NCBI GenBank assembly: GCA_030828025.1 | Contig: JAURDG010000078.1 | Span: 1-6,468 of the forward strand | DNA length: 6,468 bases | From: Flavobacteriaceae bacterium | GTDB taxonomy: Bacteria > Bacteroidota > Bacteroidia > Flavobacteriales > Flavobacteriaceae | Reading direction: 5' to 3' | In this document: piece after piece, positions 1 through 5,704 of the stretch | Position numbering within the stretch: the stretch's first letter is position 1 | How the letters are laid out: every line of letters begins with the position of its first letter | Made by a program: the position numbers and the translations under genes | The notes under the pieces: model-generated | Database searches by the model: none | Told to the model about the DNA's origin: nothing | What the model saw: the letters and a program-made list of their open reading frames with translations, nothing else

Positions 1-100
1 CAGAATTATAGAAAAATTGCCGACGATGACACCTGGCAAGCAACGAGGAAGACCCGTGCGAGTTCCCTTTAGTATTCCAATTACTTTCCGACTACAATAA
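1..100 (+). CDS. TonB-type energy transducer, C-terminal fragment (5' end outside window)
   Basis: This is the last 32 codons of a gene that begins upstream of the window; the reading frame starts at base 2 and ends with TAA at 98-100. The translated tail (…LPTMTPGKQRGRPVRV…) matches the C-terminus of the complete TonB-type protein at 180-881 at 26 of 32 positions, so it is read as the final strands of a TonB C-terminal domain, the part that contacts TonB-dependent outer-membrane receptors. The two genes are therefore probably tandem paralogues. Their DNA differs at many third codon positions, so the duplication is not recent. A strong terminator follows 6 bases after the stop, separating it from its paralogue. 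Only the tail is visible, so nothing can be said about its membrane anchor or linker. Confidence 0.85.
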   Translation, partial: RIIEKLPTMTPGKQRGRPVRVPFSIPITFRLQ

Positions 101-106
101 TACAAT

Positions 107-130
107 CCCGGCTACGCCGGGTTTTTTTTT
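107..130 (+). terminator. Rho-independent terminator after the first TonB-type gene
   Basis: A perfect 6-bp GC-rich stem, CCCGGC (107-112) and GCCGGG (116-121), encloses a 3-base loop (TAC) and is followed directly by nine T residues (122-130). It lies 6 bases after the stop codon at 98-100. This is a textbook intrinsic terminator and should end transcription of the upstream gene before the second TonB-type gene. Confidence 0.93.
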
Positions 131-142
131 GGCAAAATTTTT

Positions 143-175
143 GTAGGTTTGATTACCTAAATCCCGTAAACCTAC
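143..175 (+). repeat. Inverted repeat in the leader of the TonB-type gene
   Basis: The arms GTAGGTTT (143-150) and AAACCTAC (168-175) are perfect 8-bp reverse complements separated by 17 bases, ending 4 bases before the ATG at 180. A nested alternative pairing exists: TAGGT (144-148) with ACCTA (155-159). The left arm overlaps a possible -7 promoter element. It could be a regulator-binding site or a leader hairpin. Its symmetry is directly visible; its function is unknown. Confidence 0.5.
144..151 (+). promoter_or_regulatory. Possible Bacteroidota -7 promoter element for the TonB-type gene
   Basis: TAGGTTTG matches the Bacteroidota -7 consensus TAnnTTTG exactly and lies 28 bases before the ATG at 180, just after the terminator. 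The nearest upstream TTTG (128-131) is only 12 bases away, shorter than the usual spacing of about 17-23, so the -33 element is missing or poor. A promoter is expected here because the upstream gene is terminated. Confidence 0.35.
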
Positions 176-179
176 TGTT

Positions 180-881
180 ATGAAGTCAAAAAAGAACCCC
201 AAAAAAGATTTAACCAAAAACAGCAGTCTGTATTTTGCCATTGGCCTTTGCTTTTCACTTTTTGTGTCGTGGCAACTCATCGAACTGAAAAGTTATGAGA
301 AATCCGCCATCAATTTAGATCAATTAGATGTTGTTCAAGACGACAATGAATTGGTGCCCATTACAGAGCAAATCAAAACGCCACCGCCACCACCGCCACC
401 TGCCGCTCCTCAAGTAATCGAAATCGTTAAGAACGAAATTGAAGTCGAAGAAACCATCATTGAATCCACCGAAACCTCGCAAGAAGAAATTATTGAAGAA
501 GTAGAGGTGATGGAAGAAGAAGTGGAGGTTGACGTTCCCTTTGCCATCATTGAGGATGTACCCTTGTTTCCTGGTTGTGAGCGTGTTCCCAAGGCTGAAC
601 GCCGCAATTGTTTTCAAGAGAAAATGAACGAGCATGTTTTAAAAAATTTCCGCTATCCAGATATTGCACAGGAAATGGGCATTCAAGGACGGGTAATTGT
701 CGTTTTTGTCATTGATAGTGACGGCACTATTACGGGAATTCGTACACGAGGACCAGATAAAAACCTCGAGGAAGAAGCTGCCCGTATCATGAGCAAACTG
801 CCCAAAATGATACCCGGAAAGCAAAGAGGCCGACCAGTGCGCGTGCCTTTTAGTTATCCTATCACATTTCAATTGCAATAA
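180..881 (+). CDS. TonB-type energy transducer (periplasm-spanning)
   Basis: This 233-residue protein probably acts as a TonB, carrying proton-motive force from an ExbB/ExbD-type inner-membrane motor to TonB-dependent outer-membrane receptors. A lysine-rich N-terminus precedes one transmembrane anchor (about residues 17-35). A run of seven prolines (68-74) begins the linker, followed by a very acidic Glu/Val-rich stretch (about 85-118) instead of the Pro-Glu/Pro-Lys repeats of enterobacterial TonB. The TonB C-terminal domain covers about 147-233, with the characteristic YPDIAQEMGIQGRV segment near 159-172. Just before it is the VPLFPGCE motif with Cys133, and Cys144 lies 11 residues further on; this pair is frequent in Bacteroidota TonB proteins and could form a disulfide. 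No ExbB/ExbD genes are in view. The start at 180 suits the anchor position. It is a paralogue of the upstream gene fragment, and the receptors it serves are unknown. Confidence 0.9.
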   Translation: MKSKKNPKKDLTKNSSLYFAIGLCFSLFVSWQLIELKSYEKSAINLDQLDVVQDDNELVPITEQIKTPPPPPPPAAPQVIEIVKNEIEVEETIIESTETSQEEIIEEVEVMEEEVEVDVPFAIIEDVPLFPGCERVPKAERRNCFQEKMNEHVLKNFRYPDIAQEMGIQGRVIVVFVIDSDGTITGIRTRGPDKNLEEEAARIMSKLPKMIPGKQRGRPVRVPFSYPITFQLQ

Positions 882-911
882 TAAGGTGTAGCGTATTTGG
901 TACGTATTCCC

Positions 912-943
912 TTTGCGTAAGCTGCTTTTGTACAGTATCTTTA
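912..943 (+). promoter_or_regulatory. Possible promoter of the cytochrome oxidase assembly cluster
   Basis: TTTG (912-915) and TATCTTTA (936-943), separated by 20 bases, resemble the Bacteroidota -33/-7 pair TTTG/TAnnTTTG, with one mismatch in the last base. The -7 element ends 23 bases before the ATG at 967, which would leave a short leader. This is the only good candidate in the 85-base gap upstream of ctaB. The call rests on consensus resemblance alone. Confidence 0.4.
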
Positions 944-966
944 CGGCTGTTTTGAGTTTGTGCTGA

Positions 967-1860
967 ATGTTAACGAAATCCCTAAAATTGCCGGTGTTTT
1001 CAGTTTTTATCGCAGATACACTTTTGTTGACCAAATCACGGCTGACGATAAGTGTCGTGTTTTCTTCGTTGGCAGGTTATTTGTTGGCGGTTCCCAGCCC
1101 TAATATGCTGCATATCCTTATGCTTGCTATTGGTGGCTATGGCTTAGCTGGTGCTTCCAATGCCTACAATCAAATAATAGAACGTGATATTGATGCGCTG
1201 ATGGTTCGCACACGCAATCGCCCTATTCCCGCTGGACGCATGACGGTCTCCTTGGCATTTGGAATAGCGACAACCTTGCTTGTTGCTGGTCTTGTGTTGC
1301 TCTATGCACTAAACCCCAAGACAGCCATGTTTGGTGCCATTTCGGTCTTTTTATATACGTGCGCTTACACACCACTCAAAACTCGAACTCCTTTGTCTGT
1401 ATTTGTGGGTGCTATTCCCGGAGCCATTCCTTTTATGCTCGGATGGGTGTCGGCGACAGGAGCTTTTGGCATTGAGCCGGGTGTGTTGTTTATGATTCAG
1501 TTTTTTTGGCAGTTCCCTCATTTTTGGGCGATTGGTTGGCTGATGCACGAAGATTATTCCCGTGCTGGGATTAATATGTTGCCTACTGGAAAACCTGATC
1601 GAGCAACCGCACTACAAATTATTTTATACACCCTTTGGACGATTGCTATTTCGATTTTTCCTGTTTTTGGTTTAAGCGGTTCCTTACAGCTTTCTATGGT
1701 AGCAGCAGTAGCCGTCGGGATTGTCGGTCTGATTATGTTGGCTTATGGATTTGGTGTCTATCAATCCCAAACAACTCAAGCAGCACGAAAGTTAATGATT
1801 GTTAGTATTGTTTATATCACATCCATTCAGTGGATTTATGTTTTAGATAATTTTTTTTAG
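967..1860 (+). CDS. ctaB: Heme O synthase (protoheme IX farnesyltransferase)
   Basis: This 297-residue polytopic inner-membrane enzyme of the UbiA prenyltransferase family adds a farnesyl group from farnesyl diphosphate to the vinyl group of heme B to make heme O, the precursor of heme A in aa3-type oxidases. The first aspartate-rich site is clear: N68-xxx-E72-R-D74-I-D76, then M79, R81, T82, R85 and P86, the signature of heme O synthases within UbiA. A second conserved loop, YTPLKTRTPLSV, lies at 134-145, and the HEDYSRAGINMLP loop spans about 194-206. About eight or nine hydrophobic segments fill the rest. The length is normal. The ATG at 967 gives the N-terminus expected before the LTKSRLT segment (21-27). 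It is the first gene of the oxidase cluster. Its TAG stop directly abuts the next ATG, in the same frame. No heme A synthase gene is in view. Confidence 0.96.
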   Translation: MLTKSLKLPVFSVFIADTLLLTKSRLTISVVFSSLAGYLLAVPSPNMLHILMLAIGGYGLAGASNAYNQIIERDIDALMVRTRNRPIPAGRMTVSLAFGIATTLLVAGLVLLYALNPKTAMFGAISVFLYTCAYTPLKTRTPLSVFVGAIPGAIPFMLGWVSATGAFGIEPGVLFMIQFFWQFPHFWAIGWLMHEDYSRAGINMLPTGKPDRATALQIILYTLWTIAISIFPVFGLSGSLQLSMVAAVAVGIVGLIMLAYGFGVYQSQTTQAARKLMIVSIVYITSIQWIYVLDNFF

Positions 1861-2436
1861 ATGAGCTTTCACCCTTCTTTAGTAACGCCCCAAGCCAAGG
1901 CAAAGAAAATGATGCTTTGGTTCTCGATGATAAGTATGACCATGATGTTTGCAGGTCTAACCAGTGCCTATGTGGTGAGCAAAGCTCGCCCCGACTGGCT
2001 GGAGAATTTTAACTTGCCATCGGCTTTTTATACCAGCACCTTTATTATTTTGGCGAGTAGTCTAACATTTTGGTTGGCGTTTAAAGCAGTAAAAGTTAAT
2101 AATACCAAAACAGCCACTGCTTATAGCTTGGCGACCTTGGTTTTAGCGGTACTCTTTGCTTTTTTTCAATGGATTGGTTTTCGTGCTATTGTTGATCAAG
2201 GTTTTTATTTTACGGGAGCCGAAAGTACGGTCACGACCTCATTTATATATGTATTGGTTATGGCGCACTTTGCGCACCTTGTAGGAGGTATTGTCGTTTT
2301 GTTGTTTGTCTTGTCGGGACTTGCAAAGCAGAAATATTTTGACAAGCCATTAGGTTTTGTGCTCGCACATACTTTTTGGCATTTTTTAGGTTTTTTATGG
2401 CTTTATTTATTTGTATTTCTTTACTTTCTTAGGTAA
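1861..2436 (+). CDS. Cytochrome c oxidase subunit III, short 5-TM form
   Basis: This 191-residue membrane protein belongs to the heme-copper oxidase subunit III family (CtaE/CoxC/CyoC). Subunit III packs against catalytic subunit I and stabilises it; it carries no redox metal. Five transmembrane segments are visible at about 17-39, 56-77, 87-107, 124-152 and 168-190, the layout of short bacterial subunit III proteins that lack the first two helices of the mitochondrial form. Family-typical segments are MAHFAHLVGGI (134-144) and FWHFLGFLWLYLF (172-184) in the last helix. It starts with no gap after ctaB, so its translation is probably coupled to it. A second, longer subunit III gene follows 44 bases later, and both may belong to one complex. 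The family call is secure; which oxidase it serves is inferred from context. Confidence 0.9.
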   Translation: MSFHPSLVTPQAKAKKMMLWFSMISMTMMFAGLTSAYVVSKARPDWLENFNLPSAFYTSTFIILASSLTFWLAFKAVKVNNTKTATAYSLATLVLAVLFAFFQWIGFRAIVDQGFYFTGAESTVTTSFIYVLVMAHFAHLVGGIVVLLFVLSGLAKQKYFDKPLGFVLAHTFWHFLGFLWLYLFVFLYFLR

Positions 2437-2455
2437 AGTTTAATCCTTAATTTTG
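2425..2455 (+). promoter_or_regulatory. Possible internal promoter before the long subunit III gene
   Basis: TAATTTTG (2448-2455) matches the Bacteroidota -7 consensus TAnnTTTG exactly. A weaker -33-like TTTC lies at 2425-2428 with a 19-base spacer, inside the end of the preceding gene. The -7 element ends 25 bases before the ATG at 2481. The 44-base gap here is by far the widest within the cluster, which supports a separate start of transcription. The evidence is consensus resemblance only. Confidence 0.4.
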
Positions 2456-2480
2456 TAATCAATTTAACCACGAATCACTC

Positions 2481-3464
2481 ATGGAAGCAACAACAGCAGA
2501 TCTAATAGAAAATGAAAACGTATGGGGCGGTGGCAATAAACCGCTAAAGGCTTCTTACGGTAAAATGATGATGTGGTTTTTCATCGTTTCCGATGCCTTA
2601 ACCTTTTCGGGCTTCTTAGTTGCCTATGGTTTTTCCCGCTTCAAAAATATTGACTCATGGCCCATTGCCGATCAAGTGTTCTATCACTTTCCGTTTTTGC
2701 ACGGCATAGATGCGCCCATGTACTACGTCGCCTTGATGACGTTCGTTCTTATCTTTTCATCGGTGACCATGGTATTGGCTGTTGATGCTGGGCACAAAAT
2801 GAACAAAAACAAAGTGGCGATTTACATGTTACTGACCATTATAGGCGGTGCGGTTTTTGTGGGATCACAAGCGTGGGAATGGAAAAATTTCATCAAAGGA
2901 GAATACGGTGCTTTGGAAACTCGAGGAGGCCAAATCATTCAATTTGTCTCTGCCGATTCGGGTAAGCGCGTTGCTTTAGAATCGTTTGCTGCACAAATTC
3001 CTGGCGATCGTGTTCAACAGACTTCCGATACTGGTATTTGGTTTGCTTCCGAATCTTCACTTCCTAGCTTTACGGTAGCAGAAGTGCAGCAGGGCTTTTT
3101 GGCGAATCCTGATTTGCGCATCAAAACAGAGATGATTGATGCAGAAACAGGCGAAAAAATTATTTTGGATCGTGCTGACTCTGAAGCCAAAATTACTGAG
3201 GCAATGCATGTTGTTGAAGGCGCAAACCTTATTCGAAACGAATACGGAAACCGCCTTTTTGCTGACTTCTTTTTCTTTATTACAGGATTTCACGGCTTTC
3301 ACGTTTTCTCGGGTGTGGTCTTTAATGGGATTATTTTCTTTAATGTACTGTTGGGCACTTATGAGCGCCGTGGACATTATGAAATGATCGAAAAGGTTGG
3401 CTTGTATTGGCACTTCGTTGACCTTGTTTGGGTATTCGTTTTCACCTTCTTTTATCTGGTATAA
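2481..3464 (+). CDS. Cytochrome c oxidase subunit III, long form with soluble insertion
   Basis: This 327-residue membrane protein is a heme-copper oxidase subunit III. Transmembrane segments are visible at about 28-50, 80-101, 112-132, 260-292 and 304-326. Family landmarks are the SQAWEW segment (129-134, with Glu133 after the third helix), the ITGFHGFHVFSG segment (267-278, His271 and His274) and YWHFVDLVWVFVF (309-321). Between the third and fourth helices lies a hydrophilic stretch of about 125 residues (135-258), absent from classical subunit III; from memory, flavobacterial homologues share it. It contains mixed polar and charged sequence, no cysteine and no metal-binding motif that I recognise. 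The ATG at 2481 puts a 27-residue polar tail before the first helix. The subunit IV gene starts 2 bases after the stop. Confidence 0.93.
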   Translation: MEATTADLIENENVWGGGNKPLKASYGKMMMWFFIVSDALTFSGFLVAYGFSRFKNIDSWPIADQVFYHFPFLHGIDAPMYYVALMTFVLIFSSVTMVLAVDAGHKMNKNKVAIYMLLTIIGGAVFVGSQAWEWKNFIKGEYGALETRGGQIIQFVSADSGKRVALESFAAQIPGDRVQQTSDTGIWFASESSLPSFTVAEVQQGFLANPDLRIKTEMIDAETGEKIILDRADSEAKITEAMHVVEGANLIRNEYGNRLFADFFFFITGFHGFHVFSGVVFNGIIFFNVLLGTYERRGHYEMIEKVGLYWHFVDLVWVFVFTFFYLV

Positions 3465-3466
3465 TT

Positions 3467-3841
3467 ATGGCACATAAATTATCTATTTTCCGCGGACTGT
3501 TAACCTTTAAGTCCAATCAACAAAAAATTTGGGGTGTACTTATATTCCTCTCCATAGTCACCGTTATTGAAGTTGCACTTGGTATTGTGAAGCCCGCAGC
3601 TTTGCTGACACCCATTTTTGGGATGAAAGGTTTAAATTGGATATTTATTATCCTTACTTTGGTAAAGGCATATTATATCGCTTGGGACTTTATGCACTTA
3701 AGGGATGAGAAAAAAAGCCTCACGTCATCTATCGTACTTCCTTTGCTCATTCTGATTCCTTACTTGGTGTTTATTCTACTCGTTGAGGCAGATTACATCT
3801 ACAACGTTATGTCGGATGGATTTGTGAGTTGGGACTTTTAA
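3467..3841 (+). CDS. Cytochrome c oxidase subunit IV-like membrane protein
   Basis: This 124-residue protein resembles the prokaryotic cytochrome C oxidase subunit IV family (COX4_pro, CtaF/CyoD-like), a small accessory subunit of aa3/caa3-type oxidases. Three transmembrane helices lie at about 21-43, 57-77 and 88-107. The segment KAYYIAWDFMHLRDE (67-81), ending the second helix, is the family's most recognisable part. I chose the ATG at 3467, 2 bases after the preceding stop. The upstream in-frame ATG at 3428 would add 13 residues and overlap the subunit III gene by 37 bases, and the added residues fit no family N-terminus that I know. The next gene starts 7 bases after the stop. Confidence 0.88.
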   Translation: MAHKLSIFRGLLTFKSNQQKIWGVLIFLSIVTVIEVALGIVKPAALLTPIFGMKGLNWIFIILTLVKAYYIAWDFMHLRDEKKSLTSSIVLPLLILIPYLVFILLVEADYIYNVMSDGFVSWDF

Positions 3842-3848
3842 ATTATCT

Positions 3849-4472
3849 ATGAAGAAATACATTGTTCTAGCTGTACTCTTTGTCTTCCCGCTAGTGGTGT
3901 ATTTATTTTTTGCTTCAGGAGTTAACCATTTTGCAAAACTTCCTGTTTTAACACAACATGTGGAAGAAATAGGACAATATGCCGATGTACAATTTGCCGA
4001 CCGTATTTCTGTACTTGGTTTTTTTGGTAATGAATTACAGGATAAAAAAGGGTTGGCACTCAACCTCAATCAAAAAATTTACAAACGCTTTTATCAATTT
4101 TCGGACTTTCAATTTGTGATTGCTTTACCCAAAGGCACCGAAGACCAAGCCGAAAAACTAAAGGAAGAGCTTGCTGGATCTACAGGAACCGACATGAGCC
4201 GTTGGGTGTTTGTGTTTTTGTTGCCCGATCAACTTAAAGCTGTTTTTAATAGCCTGTATTTGCCCATTTCTTTAGACCAAAACGATGCAAGCCCTTATGT
4301 GTTTATCATCGATCGTGAGGCTAATCTGCGGGGGCGCGACGACGACGATTTTATCGGTTACGACGCTCGTTCGGTTGCCGATATTAACAACAATATGGTG
4401 GATGACGTTAAGGTAATCCTAGCAGAATATCGCCTCGCACTAAAAAAATACAACCAAAAAGCAGACCGCTAA
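3849..4472 (+). CDS. Membrane-anchored thioredoxin-like protein, SCO-related but without cysteines
   Basis: This 207-residue protein has one N-terminal membrane anchor or uncleaved signal (about 3-23) and a predicted periplasmic domain. No characterised function is known to me; homologues at this position in flavobacterial oxidase clusters are usually called hypothetical. By eye, its order of elements follows the SCO protein encoded just downstream: ISVLGFFGNELQDKK (53-67) aligns with VYVIEFFFSTCPTICP there, QFVIALPKGTEDQAEKLKEEL (88-108) with the following strand and helix, PYVFIIDREANLRGR (149-163) with GYFALVDQKGYLRSR, and NNMVDDVKVILAEYR (181-195) with the last helix. The protein contains no cysteine at all, and the SCO metal-binding histidine is not conserved, so copper or redox chemistry of the SCO type is excluded. 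A DDDD cluster (164-167) follows the RGR. It probably helps assemble the oxidase as a partner or scaffold; that is inference from position. Confidence 0.8.
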   Translation: MKKYIVLAVLFVFPLVVYLFFASGVNHFAKLPVLTQHVEEIGQYADVQFADRISVLGFFGNELQDKKGLALNLNQKIYKRFYQFSDFQFVIALPKGTEDQAEKLKEELAGSTGTDMSRWVFVFLLPDQLKAVFNSLYLPISLDQNDASPYVFIIDREANLRGRDDDDFIGYDARSVADINNNMVDDVKVILAEYRLALKKYNQKADR

Positions 4473-4475
4473 GCC

Positions 4476-5177
4476 ATGCGCAAGTATTCCTATATCGCTG
4501 TTGCCTTTATCGTTTTGGTGTTTGGTATCATTTTCGTCCCGCGTATTATTGATCGAATTTCGAAAGCTAATCTTGTGGACAACAAACGGCTTAGTACACC
4601 ACAATCGCTGGCGTATATCAAGCTCAATGGCGAAGCCAAAAAAGTGCCCGACTTTGTCTTTACCAATCAGGACAACCGCCTTATTTCCAACGAAGACTAT
4701 TTGGGAAAAGTGTATGTCATTGAATTTTTTTTCTCTACCTGTCCTACTATATGTCCTATCATGAACGCCAACATGAAGCGTTTGGATGACGCTTTTGGCC
4801 AACGCCATGATTTTGGTATTGCATCATTCACTATTGACCCCGAAAAGGACACTCCAGAACAATTAAAGCAATATGCCGAAAGATTGGGTGTTTTAAGTCA
4901 AAACTGGCACTTTCTCACCGGTAATGCTGACGATATTTTCACCTTAGCCAATAAGGGCTTTAATATCTTTGCAAGCATCAATCCTGAAGTGGCAGGCGGC
5001 TTTGAGCATCAAGGATATTTTGCCTTAGTTGATCAAAAGGGTTATCTTCGTTCTAGGACAGATACGTTTGGCAATCCCATTGTGTATTATTTAGGTATTC
5101 CTGAATCGGAACTAGATACACAAGGAACAGATATGCTGATTGAGGATGTTCGAAAATTGCTAGAAAATGAAAAATAA
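4476..5177 (+). CDS. SCO1/SenC family copper chaperone for cytochrome c oxidase
   Basis: This 233-residue membrane-anchored protein of the SCO1/SenC/PrrC family has a thioredoxin fold facing the periplasm and helps to insert copper into, or reduce, the CuA site of oxidase subunit II. One anchor lies at about 5-22. The copper-binding motif CPTIC is intact (Cys89 and Cys93), and the third ligand is most likely His178 in FEHQGYF. Other family landmarks are the VPDF segment (57-60) that opens the domain, TIDPEKDTPEQLKQYAERLG (119-138) and WHFLTGN (144-150). The length is usual. The start at 4476 is 3 bases after the preceding stop and gives a basic tail before the anchor. Its last 11 bases overlap the DUF420 gene. 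All key residues are present, so it is probably the active copper-handling member of the pair. Confidence 0.95.
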   Translation: MRKYSYIAVAFIVLVFGIIFVPRIIDRISKANLVDNKRLSTPQSLAYIKLNGEAKKVPDFVFTNQDNRLISNEDYLGKVYVIEFFFSTCPTICPIMNANMKRLDDAFGQRHDFGIASFTIDPEKDTPEQLKQYAERLGVLSQNWHFLTGNADDIFTLANKGFNIFASINPEVAGGFEHQGYFALVDQKGYLRSRTDTFGNPIVYYLGIPESELDTQGTDMLIEDVRKLLENEK

Positions 5178-5703
5178 CCCGACACACAAATACAGCACCT
5201 TATTTAATGTGCTAATCGTTGTAACATCGATTGTTATATACCTCGTTGTTGCCTTATTGTTTAACATACGTATCCCCAACGAAGCACCGCTATCCATGTT
5301 GCCGCCCATTTATGCAACCATCAATGGTCTGACGGCTGTGCTGCTTTTGGTTGCGTTTTATTATATTAAAATAGGCAAGCGCAAGACCCACGAGAGATTA
5401 ATGAAGCTAAATATCTTTTTGTCGCTCCTTTTTTTGGTCATGTATGTCGCCTATCACCTAACATCGGACTCTACGCCCTATGGTGGCGAAGGTGCTATCC
5501 GCTATGTTTATTTCATTATCCTGATTTCACATATTCTATTATCCATGGCACTTATTCCATTGGTGCTGTTTACCTACAAACATGCTGCCTTTCGTGAATT
5601 CGGAAAGCACAAACGCCTATCGCGCTTTACTTTTCCGATTTGGTTATATGTGACCGTTACGGGCGTTGTGGTTTATTTAATGATTGCTCCTTATTACAGC
5701 TAA
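5167..5703 (+). CDS. DUF420 membrane protein, CtaM/YozB-like oxidase maturation factor
   Basis: This 178-residue protein matches the DUF420 family. Five transmembrane segments are visible at about 10-32, 45-66, 79-98, 108-136 and 152-174. Conserved-looking features are ATINGLTAVLLL (50-61), RKTHERLMK (72-80), YHLTSD (96-101), ISHILLSMALIPLVL (120-134) and PIWLYVTVTGVVVYLM (157-172). Histidines 75, 97, 122 and 148 sit near membrane ends or within helices and are candidate heme or metal ligands. In Staphylococcus aureus the DUF420 protein CtaM is required for function of an aa3-type menaquinol oxidase; the family's biochemical activity is not settled. The ATG at 5167 overlaps the end of the SCO gene by 11 bases, suggesting coupled translation. 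The next gene begins 1 base after the stop. Confidence 0.9.
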   Translation: MKNNPTHKYSTLFNVLIVVTSIVIYLVVALLFNIRIPNEAPLSMLPPIYATINGLTAVLLLVAFYYIKIGKRKTHERLMKLNIFLSLLFLVMYVAYHLTSDSTPYGGEGAIRYVYFIILISHILLSMALIPLVLFTYKHAAFREFGKHKRLSRFTFPIWLYVTVTGVVVYLMIAPYYS

Positions 5704-5704
5704 T

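Noticed and set aside
380..530. Proline-run and GAA-rich stretch in the TonB-type gene, considered as a DNA tandem repeat
   Set aside because: The codons vary and no fixed repeat unit is present. It is the low-complexity linker expected in TonB proteins.
891..919. Short palindromic pieces after the second TonB-type gene, considered as a terminator
   Set aside because: CGTA/TACG pairings are only 4 bp long and no T-run follows, so no intrinsic terminator is supported in this gap.
639..1034. Minus-strand open frame of 131 codons
   Set aside because: It is antisense to the TonB C-terminal domain and the start of ctaB, has low-complexity composition and matches no family I know. The other antisense frames (for example 324-635, 3057-3413, 4440-4808) were rejected on the same grounds.
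1851..1858. T8 run at the end of ctaB, considered as a terminator
   Set aside because: No stem precedes it and the next gene begins at once, so it is coding sequence (Phe codons and the stop).
3428..3466. Earlier in-frame ATG for the subunit IV-like gene, adding 13 residues
   Set aside because: It would overlap the subunit III gene by 37 bases, and the extra residues (MGIRFHLLL…) are just the shifted reading of the conserved last helix of subunit III. The ATG at 3467 sits 2 bases after the stop, like other junctions here.
5684..5704. Earlier in-frame ATG for the CxxC mini-protein, adding 7 residues
   Set aside because: It overlaps the conserved end of the DUF420 gene and adds no basic residues that would improve the signal peptide. 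It cannot be ruled out entirely.
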